Counted from the first letter of the stretch, positions 51,968-60,438 are shown. The stretch: 64,000 nt of DNA from Anaerotruncus colihominis (GCA_025146135.1 CP102255.1:1426001-1490000), one strand, 5' to 3'. The notes: generated from the sequence alone by a model not told the origin. Translations and numbers: made by a program.

Positions 51968-53695
51968 ATGAAAGGTAAAGTAAAAAAGAGAATGATGTCA
52001 TCTCTGATGGTGGCAGGGATGATTACTGCTCTTTTTGCTGGTTGCAGCAAGGAGGGCTTAGAGGATACCCATGTGTTTAATGAAGATACAAGTTCTCTGA
52101 GCGTTAGCGAACAGGCAGAGGTATCGTCAGTTTCGTCTGCAGATCAGGAAACTCAGGTAATCACAGCATCGGTTGCAGTCGGAGCCATTGACCCTCAGAG
52201 CGATTTTATGAAGAAGCAGGCCGAGGAGAACGAGAAGGCATTGGCGGAGTTTAAGACAAAGACGGCTAACGATATGGGAGCACAGGCAACTGACTACTAC
52301 ACGATCCTTGGCCACCAGATATACAAGGACAAGGATGTAGATAACTACTACATTTGGTCTGGTCCCGAGATGCTTGAAATTATGGTGCCTTGCAATCCGT
52401 CTGATGTGAATGATGTCATCTACACTGAGAATACTCTGTATCAGGCTGTTGGTAGACAGCCCGGCTCGCTGAGAACCGAAGATGGTATCCTGATGGCTAA
52501 CGATGATGCGGTTTGGGTTGATCTGACTGAAGATGCCGAGGATTACCAGAAGGTTTGGGTTGATGGCGATTACTTTGATACCCAGTACGGCGAGACGATG
52601 GGAAACGGTAATGAAATGAAGCTGGGTGCGTTGACTGGCGGCTCTCTGACGCTTGAGACAGCAAAGGAGATGTTTGATGCCGCTGCTGAGAGTTATAAGA
52701 TCAACGGCAAGAAGTTCTCTGTTATCGGTGGTCGTGGTGCACTGCGTCTTCTTTATGATGGGGAGAAGAGCTTTAGCTTCATGGTAAACAAGATGGTTCT
52801 CCCGGTGAACAAAACAACTTTCGTTGTTGATGTGGAGAAGACGCTGAGCAATATTAAGAAGGAGTACAACACCAACGGTGTTGAAATGATCTGGCTTGAG
52901 ATGCCTGTTAGTGAGCAGGTTTCCATGGTTGATCCGGCAACTGGTGAGATCAGCGATGTTACTGGCGTAACTGCTGGTGAAGATGGGGAGCTGGTGATTT
53001 CGACCGAGATGCTGCGGCAGGGCGTTGGTCTTGATTTGATGTTGTCTGAGGACGGGACTACGCTGAACCTGATTACTAATAAGGAGTTGCTTGCACAGAA
53101 AGGTGCTGGAAAAACGGGAGCTGCCAGAGAGCAGTACGAAGTTTACGAGACAGTGAAGCGCGGCGAGGATAGCTACACTGTTATGGTTAGCACTCTAAAA
53201 GGAAGGGAGCAAGAGCTTGCTATTCAGAGGGAAGCTGCTGAAAAACAACAGCAGGAACTGGAAGAAAGAGCTAAGGAGGAATCTTCTGGATCAAGCTCAA
53301 ATAGTACGGATGTCGATGCTAATGCTGGCGGTACAGATGCTAACGGTTCTGGAAACAATCAAGGGAATGACCAGCAAACCGGATCGGGTAACAATAATTC
53401 TACAGGATCTTCTGGTGATAAAGAGTACGTGGGAGATAAATACTACACTGGGCCTGGCATTTGGGATGAATACCTCGGATACGGTAACGGTTATTACTAT
53501 GGTATCGGTTCCAAAGACAATATCTTTGGCGACTTCCGTGGCCAGAGTGAGCCAAACTTTGATTGCCCGGGAAAAAGTATGGCCGGAGATCTCGATGATG
53601 CTAAGTGGGATCCATATTATGGAGGTTGGGTAGGCACAGTGTCCGGCGGGATTACGAACATTGTATTCCCAAGTGGGGATAGAGCTTATTTATAA
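51968..53695 (+). CDS. Large cell-surface lipoprotein (575 aa)
   Basis: MKGKVKKRMMSSLMVAGMIT and then the lipobox LFAGC (Cys26) show a lipidated signal peptide. A Ser/Glu-rich linker follows, then a long folded region of about 350 residues with SSLSVSEQAEV, YYIWSGPEMLEIMVPC and others, a charged helix (EREAAEKQQQELEERAKEES region) and a Ser/Asn/Gly-rich low-complexity tail with Tyr/Gly-rich end (GNGYYYGIGSKDN). No family recognised. Own promoter and ggagg ribosome binding site; more balanced base use than its neighbours. It would sit on the outer face of the membrane and may be an adhesion or exclusion protein. Confidence 0.75.
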   Translation: MKGKVKKRMMSSLMVAGMITALFAGCSKEGLEDTHVFNEDTSSLSVSEQAEVSSVSSADQETQVITASVAVGAIDPQSDFMKKQAEENEKALAEFKTKTANDMGAQATDYYTILGHQIYKDKDVDNYYIWSGPEMLEIMVPCNPSDVNDVIYTENTLYQAVGRQPGSLRTEDGILMANDDAVWVDLTEDAEDYQKVWVDGDYFDTQYGETMGNGNEMKLGALTGGSLTLETAKEMFDAAAESYKINGKKFSVIGGRGALRLLYDGEKSFSFMVNKMVLPVNKTTFVVDVEKTLSNIKKEYNTNGVEMIWLEMPVSEQVSMVDPATGEISDVTGVTAGEDGELVISTEMLRQGVGLDLMLSEDGTTLNLITNKELLAQKGAGKTGAAREQYEVYETVKRGEDSYTVMVSTLKGREQELAIQREAAEKQQQELEERAKEESSGSSSNSTDVDANAGGTDANGSGNNQGNDQQTGSGNNNSTGSSGDKEYVGDKYYTGPGIWDEYLGYGNGYYYGIGSKDNIFGDFRGQSEPNFDCPGKSMAGDLDDAKWDPYYGGWVGTVSGGITNIVFPSGDRAYL

Positions 53696-53749
53696 AAATA
53701 AGTGAGAATCTCGACAAGCAATGTAATCGTCAAGCTTAGTGCAGCAGAG

Positions 53750-53788
53750 AGACCGTTTCGGTTATATAAGACTTGAAGCGGTCTTTCC
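53750..53788 (+). terminator. Terminator of the lipoprotein gene
   Basis: agaccgtttc / gaagcggtct (one G-U) with a 15-base loop, followed by TTTCCTC. Confidence 0.6.
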
Positions 53789-53863
53789 TCGGACACTTCC
53801 CAACCAGCAGGTGGTGGTGGACCTCCATGGGCGTCTGTAGTATGCTAAACAATATTTCCTGGG

Positions 53864-53899
53864 AAAAGGACACAGTGACTGATGCCGCTGTGTCCTTTT
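53864..53899. terminator. Terminator-like hairpin with A and T tracts
   Basis: Perfect 12-bp stem aaaaggacacag / ctgtgtcctttt. Confidence 0.75.
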
Positions 53900-54018
53900 A
53901 CATGTTATCTGCATTTACGGGTTCTCTGTCGTTTTGCACCACTTACATACGGTATTTAGTAGGGTAAACGTAAAATAAAGGGCCGGATTAAACAAAAAAC
54001 GAAGTGTGCCACAATGTT

Positions 54019-54053
54019 CATGGAACTCACAGTGACTCACTGTGAGTTCCATG
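54019..54053. repeat. Perfect 17-bp inverted repeat with 1-base centre
   Basis: catggaactcacagtga, a single c, then its exact complement to 54053. The near-zero loop suits a protein-binding dyad or cruciform more than an RNA hairpin. Confidence 0.8.
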
Positions 54054-54149
54054 CATAGAGAGTGATGGTGACTGAAAGTCACCGAAAGTACAATAGAGTT
54101 TAGGTAACAGGAGGCACACAATGAGTCAATAGGTAATATCCAGTCGTTA

Positions 54150-54545
54150 GGGAAACGGCAACGGCTTCTTGGCGGGGCCAGACCTATTGCAGCAAGCTAT
54201 TCTCACAAGGCGGTATTTGTTGACGGCACGCACATAAAAGCAAACGCCAATACCAAGAAGCGGGTGAAAGTGCAGATTTAGCCTACAAGCCCCTTATATC
54301 TGGAGGGCCTACGAAGAGTTGGCGGACGATATTCGCTACACCCCCGAAATACCAGAAGCCATATAAGCGGCGGAAGGAAACCATTGAACGAGTCTTTGTC
54401 GACGCTAAAGAAAAACACGTCATGCGCTGTACCTAGTACAGAGGCCTGACCAAGGTAACTGACTGGGTGAAGCTTAGGTTTGTTGCCATGAATCTGAAAA
54501 ATTGGCCTGTTGGTTGTGGGAAGAGAAGCTTGCTATATTCGCCCT
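54150..54545 (+). pseudogene. IS1182-family transposase remnant
   Basis: Fragments in different frames match the IS1182 transposase: AVFVDGTHIKANANTKKR (54211-54264), then ADDIRYTPEIP and YKRRKETIERVFVDAKEKHV (about 54326-54420), then YRGLTKVTDWVKLRFVAMNL to about 54500. Several hundred codons of the middle and the N-terminal domain are missing, frames change at least twice and a TAG stands where Gln is usual (before YRGL). No terminal inverted repeats were identified. Confidence 0.8.
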
Positions 54546-54566
54546 TATCGTACTTTGCCTGGCAGA

Positions 54567-55763
54567 TCACTGTAGCGATTTTGGAATATCTCTACTCAGC
54601 ATTGTGTATGCGCTTCTAGCGTTTTCCTTATAGCATTCTGGGGTTGAATTCTTGAGTATTTGCTCGAGATTGCATTCATGAGGGTCAAGAAATCCAACGA
54701 TATACGCCACTTCCTTCTCGATGCCAGCAGGTTTACGTAATGCGCGACCTATCATTTGTACGGCAGTAATTTCGGACTTCGGTTTACCAATGATGATAAC
54801 AGTTTGGATATCTGGAATATCGACACCTTCTATAAGTTGCTCAATATTTATAAGAACCCCTGTCGGGCTGGCCTTAAAGGCATCTATAACGTCAGGGGAC
54901 ACACAGCTGTGGGTAAGCCATACTTTAGTGCCACAATTGCCCTCGAAGACAGATTTGAGCTTTTCGGCAATTGGTTTGTTAGCGGCAAATATTAGAGTCT
55001 TCCCATATTTATCTTTATTGGCTAAAAAATGCTCCAAAACTTTGATACATGAGTTATGAGTCGCCTGATTGTCACTAAATGATAGTGGACTCTCATTAAT
55101 AAATTCCGGCTTGGCAAGAAAACCATGTTCAATAAGATAAGCAATGTCGATTTTAGAAATAACAGCATTATCGTAGAAGTCATACAGCATGGGGATTTCT
55201 CTAAAAAGGGTTCTTGTTGGTGTTGCTGTAAGACCAATGGTCAGTCTATTTTTTGTTAGTAAACCATAGGCATCCTGATGTTGATTAGCAACTGCATGAT
55301 GTGCTTCGTCTATAATCACAATTGCATCTTCAGTGAATTTATTTTCATAGAAGTAGTCGCAATTTGCGGCTGTACAAACAGAAAGTATTACAATCTTGTG
55401 CTGTTTTGTTATATCTTTCATGTGCTTTCCACTTTTACAATGAATGAAAATTTCATTATGTTCAATGAATGGATCTACAATTACTGCGCTTTTGCCTGCA
55501 TGTATTTCTAAGAGAAGCGATCGAATAGCTTTATGTGCCTGTTCGAGTAGGTGATGAGAGTGTGCGAACCAGATAATCGTCCTTTCTTTAAAGATACCTT
55601 CGAGAATAGCAAATGCAGCAGCAACACGAGTTTTTCCGCCGCCTGTTGGTAGGTACACCATGGTGTGCATATGCGGGTCATCATTAGAATTCGCTAAGAG
55701 TTCATCAAGAATGTCTTTCTGGTATGGATACAGCTTTTGGCAAATAGCGTCATACTTGCACAT
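54567..55763 (-). CDS. DEAD/DEAH-box (SF2) helicase
   Basis: A 398-residue SF2 helicase of the ResIII/SSL2 type. Motifs in order: LYPYQKDILDELL, Walker A LPTGGGKT (38-45), a DEAH box in VIIDEAHHAV, motif III LTATPTRT, and the C-terminal QMIGRALRKP motif VI. No extra nuclease domain is seen; type I restriction subunits and DNA-repair helicases share this core. It is on the minus strand, opposite most island genes, 22 bases from the IS1182 relic. On the complementary strand aggtgat precedes the ATG. A role in defence or element maintenance is possible but not shown. Confidence 0.9.
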   Translation of the reverse strand: MCKYDAICQKLYPYQKDILDELLANSNDDPHMHTMVYLPTGGGKTRVAAAFAILEGIFKERTIIWFAHSHHLLEQAHKAIRSLLLEIHAGKSAVIVDPFIEHNEIFIHCKSGKHMKDITKQHKIVILSVCTAANCDYFYENKFTEDAIVIIDEAHHAVANQHQDAYGLLTKNRLTIGLTATPTRTLFREIPMLYDFYDNAVISKIDIAYLIEHGFLAKPEFINESPLSFSDNQATHNSCIKVLEHFLANKDKYGKTLIFAANKPIAEKLKSVFEGNCGTKVWLTHSCVSPDVIDAFKASPTGVLINIEQLIEGVDIPDIQTVIIIGKPKSEITAVQMIGRALRKPAGIEKEVAYIVGFLDPHECNLEQILKNSTPECYKENARSAYTMLSRDIPKSLQ

Positions 55764-55796
55764 GAGTACATCACCTCGTTAAAATAAAAATATTTG

Positions 55797-55920
55797 TAGG
55801 GGTGAGCAAAACTCCATCTTGTTTACGGAAGATCACAATATATAGAGCATAACACGCCGGAAACGAGCTGTGTTATGGTTAGATCTTATAAAACTTGAGT
55901 TTTGTTCGCCCCCATTCGAA
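55797..55920. repeat. Nested imperfect inverted repeat (about 120 bp)
   Basis: Outer arms ggggtgagcaaaactc and gagttttgttcgccccc pair with G-U mismatches; inside are aagatc / gatctt and cataacac / gtgttatg. All arms are in the correct nested order, so the segment can fold as one long hairpin. It lies between two minus-strand genes. Confidence 0.6.
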
Positions 55921-55955
55921 AGTTAGGAATGGGTAAAACTGAAAAATTCAGTAAT

Positions 55956-56008
55956 TGGAGTGGATTCCGGCTATGACTAAAACCGGGAGCCACTCTGCTT
56001 TGTTTTAT
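55956..56008. repeat. Duplicated hairpin element, copy 1
   Basis: ggagtggattccggctatga and the following bases can fold (gagtgg...ccactc). A closely similar sequence, with the same order, is at 57214-57264. The two copies bracket the genes at 56017-57129. Confidence 0.6.
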
Positions 56009-56016
56009 AACAACTA

Positions 56017-56781
56017 TTAATAATCAGGGGCAATCCTGTCTACATTCACTATGCTTAGGAACTCCCTGCATATAGCAAGCAATCTGCGTTCCATATATGG
56101 TGATAGCTCAGTTGGTTTAAGGAAGTTATTAATGAATTCATGGTACACCCCGACGGCCATAGCAGACCCGCCATGGTAGGTTTTGCTGCACCCAGGTGGG
56201 GAATAGCTTGGAGCTATTATTTGTGATTCGTTTTCAGGTTTATAGCGACTGTGGATTTTTTCGTAGTAGGGCAGACTTGAAAACAATGAATCTCTAGATT
56301 TTACAACCTCGTCAAGACGCAATGCCTCAGCCTTAAAGTCATTGTCTCTTTTGAGAGTGCAGATGACAGTGTGGTTTGATAGTAACTCTTTAAACAGGCT
56401 TAGGAATAATGGGTGGAGTTGGAAGTTGTATTGGTATTTACCATCAATTTTATGAAGAACTAAGCAAAGCTTATCCATCTTACTGCGAAGATTACAGCAA
56501 CATCTGCTGTAGTGCTGAAATATGGAGTCAGCGTACTTGTTTCCTTGTCTATGTAACTCAGATTCAAAGGGGACAGCTCCAACCTCACCAACACTGCGCA
56601 AATCATTGGCCAGCGCAGTGAAATCCCTGTCAGTGGGATAGTTCTCGCTTGGCGGAAGCCTTATGCTGGTATTGATTTTGGCAATGTGATCGTAGGCTGG
56701 CTCTGATAGTAATTTTGATAGAATTTTACTGCGAAATGCCTGCAATGCGTTATGTTCTGTTATTGTGGAATTGGTTATCAT
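56017..56781 (-). CDS. Hypothetical protein (254 aa)
   Basis: Not recognised. It begins MITNSTITEHNALQAFRSKI and is mixed helical, with a basic, Cys-containing stretch (QHYSRCCCNLRSK) near residue 93. tatggaggtcact precedes its ATG on the minus strand. It lies between two copies of a hairpin element and is divergent, by 42 bases, from a small plus-strand gene. Confidence 0.6.
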   Translation of the reverse strand: MITNSTITEHNALQAFRSKILSKLLSEPAYDHIAKINTSIRLPPSENYPTDRDFTALANDLRSVGEVGAVPFESELHRQGNKYADSIFQHYSRCCCNLRSKMDKLCLVLHKIDGKYQYNFQLHPLFLSLFKELLSNHTVICTLKRDNDFKAEALRLDEVVKSRDSLFSSLPYYEKIHSRYKPENESQIIAPSYSPPGCSKTYHGGSAMAVGVYHEFINNFLKPTELSPYMERRLLAICREFLSIVNVDRIAPDY

Positions 56782-56823
56782 ATAGTGACCTCCATATATA
56801 AATTTAAGATTGGGGCGATTTTA

Positions 56824-57129
56824 TTGACGGCAAAAGAGTATTTTGAAAAACATGAACATAGTATCATGGGTGATGTGATTTCAGGAAAAGATGCCACTAG
56901 TAGTGTAAGTAACTTAGTTGAGGATATCTCTGAGGAGGCAAAGGCTGAGATTAGGTCTAATCGTCTATCAAAGGCTGAAATGGTAAACGCACTCAGTAAA
57001 GCAAATGATAAGTGGAACGGAGTATCACGACTGTTCTGGGACAAGTATGGTTTTTCGCCGTTAGCTGAGGATATCCTTAAAGCAAGCTGGATTGAGATGA
57101 TGCCAGAGCTGGAAGTATATTTTAGCTGA
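56824..57129 (+). CDS. Hypothetical protein (101 aa)
   Basis: TTG 56824 (after ggggcg) begins MTAKEYFEKHEHSIMGDVIS. It is helical and acidic. The pattern resembles small phage proteins of unknown function (start MT..E...KHE.SI.GD). A longer frame from 56752 overlaps the divergent gene start and is unlikely. Confidence 0.5.
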   Translation: MTAKEYFEKHEHSIMGDVISGKDATSSVSNLVEDISEEAKAEIRSNRLSKAEMVNALSKANDKWNGVSRLFWDKYGFSPLAEDILKASWIEMMPELEVYFS

Positions 57130-57213
57130 ATATTTTTATTTTTCGAGGGATAAGCAGGCTTACGATATCGTGCATGTTTGGGTTGTTTTCCGCTCCAATA
57201 GGAATGCGGCCAT

Positions 57214-57264
57214 ATTGGGTGGATTTCGGCCATGGCTGGAATCGGAAGTCACTCCTATTTTGTA
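57214..57264. repeat. Duplicated hairpin element, copy 2
   Basis: ggtggatttcggccatggct and following bases match copy 1 at 55956-56008 in about 35 of 45 positions, including the complementary ends. Confidence 0.6.
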
Positions 57265-57345
57265 AAAAGCGGCACACCATTTGTAGAATTAACCATTATA
57301 GAAAAATCCAGAAAGAGGGGCTGGCCGCGATTTACCAACATGGAA

Positions 57346-57489
57346 TTATCTAGTACGTAACCTTGTCCATATCGCAGTAGCGCCACTGCGTTCTGCGACA
57401 CCTAAGGCCAGTAAACAGATGGGTGGAATGGTGGTCATAGACGGAAATAAGCATTCACTCACTGGTATGTAGATAAAATCATGCTTCAT
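57346..57489 (-). CDS. Small hypothetical protein (47 aa)
   Basis: Begins MKHDFIYIPVSECLFPSMTT, overlaps the end of the next minus-strand gene (ATGA-type coupling) and has ggagaa upstream. It has one hydrophobic segment (IPPICLLALGV). Unrecognised; could be non-coding. Confidence 0.35.
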   Translation of the reverse strand: MKHDFIYIPVSECLFPSMTTIPPICLLALGVAERSGATAIWTRLRTR

Positions 57490-57757
57490 TTTTTCTTCTC
57501 CCAGGATAAATGACTTTCGCTTGCCAGTAATCTTCCCAATCAAGATGCTGCCCGCATCTGTCGCAAAAGGATACGAATTCCCGTTCCATGGTGGTTTTGC
57601 ATCGAGGACAGATGTAGTATCCTGTTTTTCCGTATACAGGGGAATTGAATACCCTGACCTCCGTCACACGCATGCCCAAACGGTAGCTCAAAAAAGCCTT
57701 TTCCACTTCAAGAGAAACCGTGGACAAAAACGCAGTGTGCTGTTCCGTCAGCTTCAT
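57479..57757 (-). CDS. Small zinc-ribbon protein (92 aa)
   Basis: A short helical N-terminal part (MKLTEQHTAFLSTVSLEVEK) and a C-terminal zinc ribbon with two CxxC knuckles (CPRC and CDRC, YICPRCKTTMEREFVSFCDR). The ending GQHLDWEDYWQAKVIYPG resembles zinc-ribbon proteins found on phages and conjugative elements. A minus-strand gene. Function unknown. Confidence 0.65.
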   Translation of the reverse strand: MKLTEQHTAFLSTVSLEVEKAFLSYRLGMRVTEVRVFNSPVYGKTGYYICPRCKTTMEREFVSFCDRCGQHLDWEDYWQAKVIYPGRRKNEA

Positions 57758-58200
57758 GTTTTAACTCACCTTCTCTTGTGCCAACGACATGATTAACTGA
57801 TATACCTACTAGCGCATCAAATCAAGCGCGAGTGACGCCACTGATTCTGCGCCACTCCTGCTGAAATTGAATATTCCTGCTAAGGGCATTTGCACACTTT
57901 GTTCACCTTGGGGATAGTGAACTGTTATGTAATCGTTATTCCAAACATATAGTCTATTTAAAAAGAGATAGTATCTTGCTGTTGGGGAATTATACCTTAA
58001 AATACTGTTTTTTACAATATAGATTAATAATTTGTACTGGATATTATCGCAGGGCGGAGATAATCCTTATCTATACTGAAATATAGGCCATATTGGAAAA
58101 TAAAGACAGGTGCGTATGGCATACCTGTCTTTATTTTCAACAGAATGACACTTAGTATAAAGTTGGTATTATTATTTGGTACAGATAATAATTAATAACA
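57758..58200. other. Intergenic stretch with one strong hairpin
   Basis: About 440 bases without a gene. The only clear elements are the 16-bp hairpin at 58096-58138 and the -35 box of the following promoter. Confidence 0.5.
58096..58138. terminator. Terminator-like hairpin with A and T tracts
   Basis: Perfect 16-bp stem gaaaataaagacaggt / acctgtctttattttc with an 11-base loop. Confidence 0.75.
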
Positions 58201-58230
58201 TTGACGAAAAGGAGGATAGCGTGGTAGGAT
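58201..58230 (+). promoter_or_regulatory. Promoter with purine-rich conserved spacer, copy 2
   Basis: TTGACG (58201-58206) and TAGGAT (58225-58230); spacer aaaaggaggatagcgtgg resembles those of copies 1 and 3. Confidence 0.5.
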
Positions 58231-58246
58231 ATTATGGGTGATTAAA

Positions 58247-58795
58247 ATGAGTGACAGTAATAAAACACCGGATACAATTTGGAAAATTGTTATGACGATA
58301 TTGATTACAGGTGACTTTGCAGTTACAGTTACACAGGATGCAGTTCGTGATATTCTACCACGTGTGGCAAAGATGATTGGAAGCAGTTTGGCATTGACTT
58401 TTTTGGTGATTACGTCGCTTATGTTCTATGTTGCACAGAGGATTTTCGCAGATGATGGGGTAGTAACAGAACGAGTGAAATGCATATGGTCCTTATGTGT
58501 GTGGGCAATCGAAATATTTTATATTGTATGTGTCATACTTATCGGGGACGTCGGGCTTCTGGCATTTGTAGCGATATTACTATCCGTTGGGGAGGCAATA
58601 ATTATCTATGGATCCGGTATAGTGTTACTTGAGTCTGAGAAGAAGCTAAGTTTTATAGGGTCTGTTAGAATATTTCTGGAGTATTGTCCTAGGCGGTACA
58701 AATTTCTGCCGAAAGTTGCACTGGGGCTGATAGGGCTAGGATTGTCATTAATGATGGGCGTACTTACATTAATAAAATGTGGAGTTTTGTCTTAA
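58247..58795 (+). CDS. Membrane protein (182 aa), intact paralog
   Basis: Begins MSDSNKTPDTIWKIVMTILI, then ITGDFAVTVTQDAVRDILPR, about five hydrophobic segments and a Cys-Gly end. It is the intact sibling of the frameshifted gene at 47273-47787 (similarity clear in TGDFAxT and following). No known family. ATG 58247 is chosen; GTG 58238 is possible. Confidence 0.65.
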   Translation: MSDSNKTPDTIWKIVMTILITGDFAVTVTQDAVRDILPRVAKMIGSSLALTFLVITSLMFYVAQRIFADDGVVTERVKCIWSLCVWAIEIFYIVCVILIGDVGLLAFVAILLSVGEAIIIYGSGIVLLESEKKLSFIGSVRIFLEYCPRRYKFLPKVALGLIGLGLSLMMGVLTLIKCGVLS

Positions 58796-59286
58796 CATTG
58801 TGACGGTGCTATCTGATTACAAATTATACCGGAAATAAAAATTCGGAAGTAAAGGCATGATCAGAGATTTCGATGATGTTAGAACAATGCGGTAAAGAGG
58901 GGCCATCGCTAGGTGGCGGTCCTTCTAACATCTATAGGAAGGTCATAGAGGGATTAATATTATCATATAGAAGAATATATTTTTGGAACTATTCCTTTCC
59001 GCTTATTTCTATTTCGTGGGCTGGAGTATATGATTGCTTTGGAAGATTTGAAACAAAGTCTCCTAAAAACCCAAAACTTGTTGTCCGCATGGTTTTCAAT
59101 GGTATCTCTATATTTTTTCCATCCTTCGTCCAGGAGTTAGTCATACTTGTCTACCAGTTGTTTCTCCAAGTTTATTGTTTTTATGTGGATTGTTTTTGTT
59201 TTTTTTGAAATCTATAATCAAATTAAATATGCGATTTTAATAAGTCCTTATAACTTTTGACGTGAATTGAAATAGGTGATGTTAGT
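58796..59286. other. Stretch without a supported gene
   Basis: An open frame at 58873-59208 has no ribosome binding site, unusual composition (Phe, Tyr and Cys-rich end) and no similarity to its neighbours; I treat it as spurious. Confidence 0.5.
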
Positions 59287-59853
59287 ATGTTGTTTTTAAA
59301 GTATAAGGCAGATTTTACTGTTGAAGAAATGGTGCAGATGGAAAACGAGTTGAAATTTAGTGTGTTGGGCACTAAAGAATTAAGTCCTGATGATGCGGAT
59401 TTAGCCGGGAAACTAGGGCTGCAGGTTGAATATGTCAGTGACTTAGAGGACGACAATGAAGCAGAACTTTGTCAGACTAATAATAACGAATTTTTGGGAT
59501 TGATACGGCTGCGCAAAGAGTTAGAAAAGTATAAATTTGCATATATTCATGAAATAATCCACTATGTATTTGATGTTGGGTGCGGTAATAAGGTAACAAG
59601 CAGTTTTGCAAGAAAAAGAAAAGGAAAAACCGACAGTAGAGATGAACAGCGAATCAATTATAAAACGGCAGCTTATATTATGCCCTATGAGGAAATTTTG
59701 AAAGCTTTGCAAGAGTATGACCATAGTTTTCCAAAGATGAATGCAATACAGTTTGTCCGTAAGTTGCAAGAAACCTACGAGCAGAGCGAAACTGCTGTTA
59801 TTAGGAGAATAAAGGAGGTACGAAGGATAAGCAAAAGAGCAGTGGTAAGGTGA
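59287..59853 (+). CDS. ImmA/IrrE-family metallopeptidase
   Basis: A 188-residue zinc peptidase with the motif HEIIHY (His88, Glu89, His92). ImmA-type peptidases cleave phage-element repressors of the ImmR/Xre type, and IrrE-type ones act in stress responses. The usual Xre-type partner gene is not next to it here. aggtgatg precedes the ATG. Its presence supports a mobile-element origin for the island. Confidence 0.9.
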   Translation: MLFLKYKADFTVEEMVQMENELKFSVLGTKELSPDDADLAGKLGLQVEYVSDLEDDNEAELCQTNNNEFLGLIRLRKELEKYKFAYIHEIIHYVFDVGCGNKVTSSFARKRKGKTDSRDEQRINYKTAAYIMPYEEILKALQEYDHSFPKMNAIQFVRKLQETYEQSETAVIRRIKEVRRISKRAVVR

Positions 59854-60019
59854 GGCAGTGATACAATAACAATCGAAACTATATCCTAATATCAATTTGC
59901 ACGATTATTTAAAAGTTGATTGCAGTATTTGAAATCAACATGTTTACCGGTAGCAAGTGGAAGGTCGTATCGACGCCTTTGGGCGCGGCTGGTATCATAG
60001 GGCTTTGCTAGCATATGGA

Positions 60020-60050
60020 GAACTCACGGCGTTGCCGTGGGTTCATATTT
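60020..60050 (+). terminator. Terminator-like hairpin
   Basis: gaactcacggc / gccgtgggttc (one G-U) followed by ATATTTT. Confidence 0.65.
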
Positions 60051-60105
60051 TATATAGTTTTTAAAATGGTAAGTTTGAGATCTCTTTAATATTATTACGA
60101 TAACA

Positions 60106-60135
60106 TTGGCAAAGGGAAGAGCATATTGTTCAAAT
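60106..60135 (+). promoter_or_regulatory. Promoter-like sequence, copy 3
   Basis: TTGGCA (60106-60111), 18-base purine-rich spacer, TCAAAT (60130-60135). Weaker boxes than the other copies. Confidence 0.35.
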
Positions 60136-60232
60136 TCTATGATTATCGTAGAGTTTTAGGTGAAAACGAGTGGTCATTTAGGTGACAGTACGATTCCATG
60201 GTAAGTGGTTGTAAGGATATGATCAGTTAGTC

Positions 60233-60258
60233 AGCCCGCACAGGATACTGTGCGGGCT
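60233..60258 (+). terminator. Terminator-like hairpin
   Basis: Perfect 11-bp stem agcccgcacag / ctgtgcgggct with a four-base loop, followed by TAATTATTT. Confidence 0.7.
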
Positions 60259-60312
60259 TAATTATTTGGCTATATAAGCTGGAAAATCAAATATTTATTG
60301 GAGGAATAAGAA

Positions 60313-60438
60313 ATGGAGTACAAGTATTTTATAGCATATCCTGATTTTCGGGTGGACGAAATGTACACAGACGATATTATGGAAGTGGAATCTCAAGCTC
60401 TAGTTGTTTATGGTACCACATGCGAGCTTAAGTGTTAG
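60313..60438 (+). pseudogene. Truncated paralog of the 46318 gene
   Basis: ATG 60313 (ggagga upstream) encodes 41 residues, MEYKYFIAYPDFRVDEMYTD onward, closely related to the first 42 residues of the 264-residue protein at 46318, then a TAG. Decayed or deleted beyond that. Confidence 0.65.

Larger units (their letters stand above)
53696..54180. other. Region of hairpins after the lipoprotein gene, no gene
   Basis: Holds two terminator-like hairpins, a perfect 35-base palindrome and a smaller ggtgactgaaagtcacc hairpin. Open frames here are short and lack ribosome binding sites. Confidence 0.5.
59854..60312. other. Stretch with promoter-like copy 3 and two hairpins, no gene
   Basis: Two terminators bracket a promoter-like sequence (60106-60135) that resembles those at 47229 and 58201, but no open frame follows it. 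It looks like the residue of a third copy of the membrane-protein gene, mostly deleted. Confidence 0.5.

Noticed and set aside
58873-59208. A 111-codon open frame with a Phe/Tyr/Cys-rich end
   Set aside because: No ribosome binding site, unusual composition and no similarity to known or neighbouring proteins.
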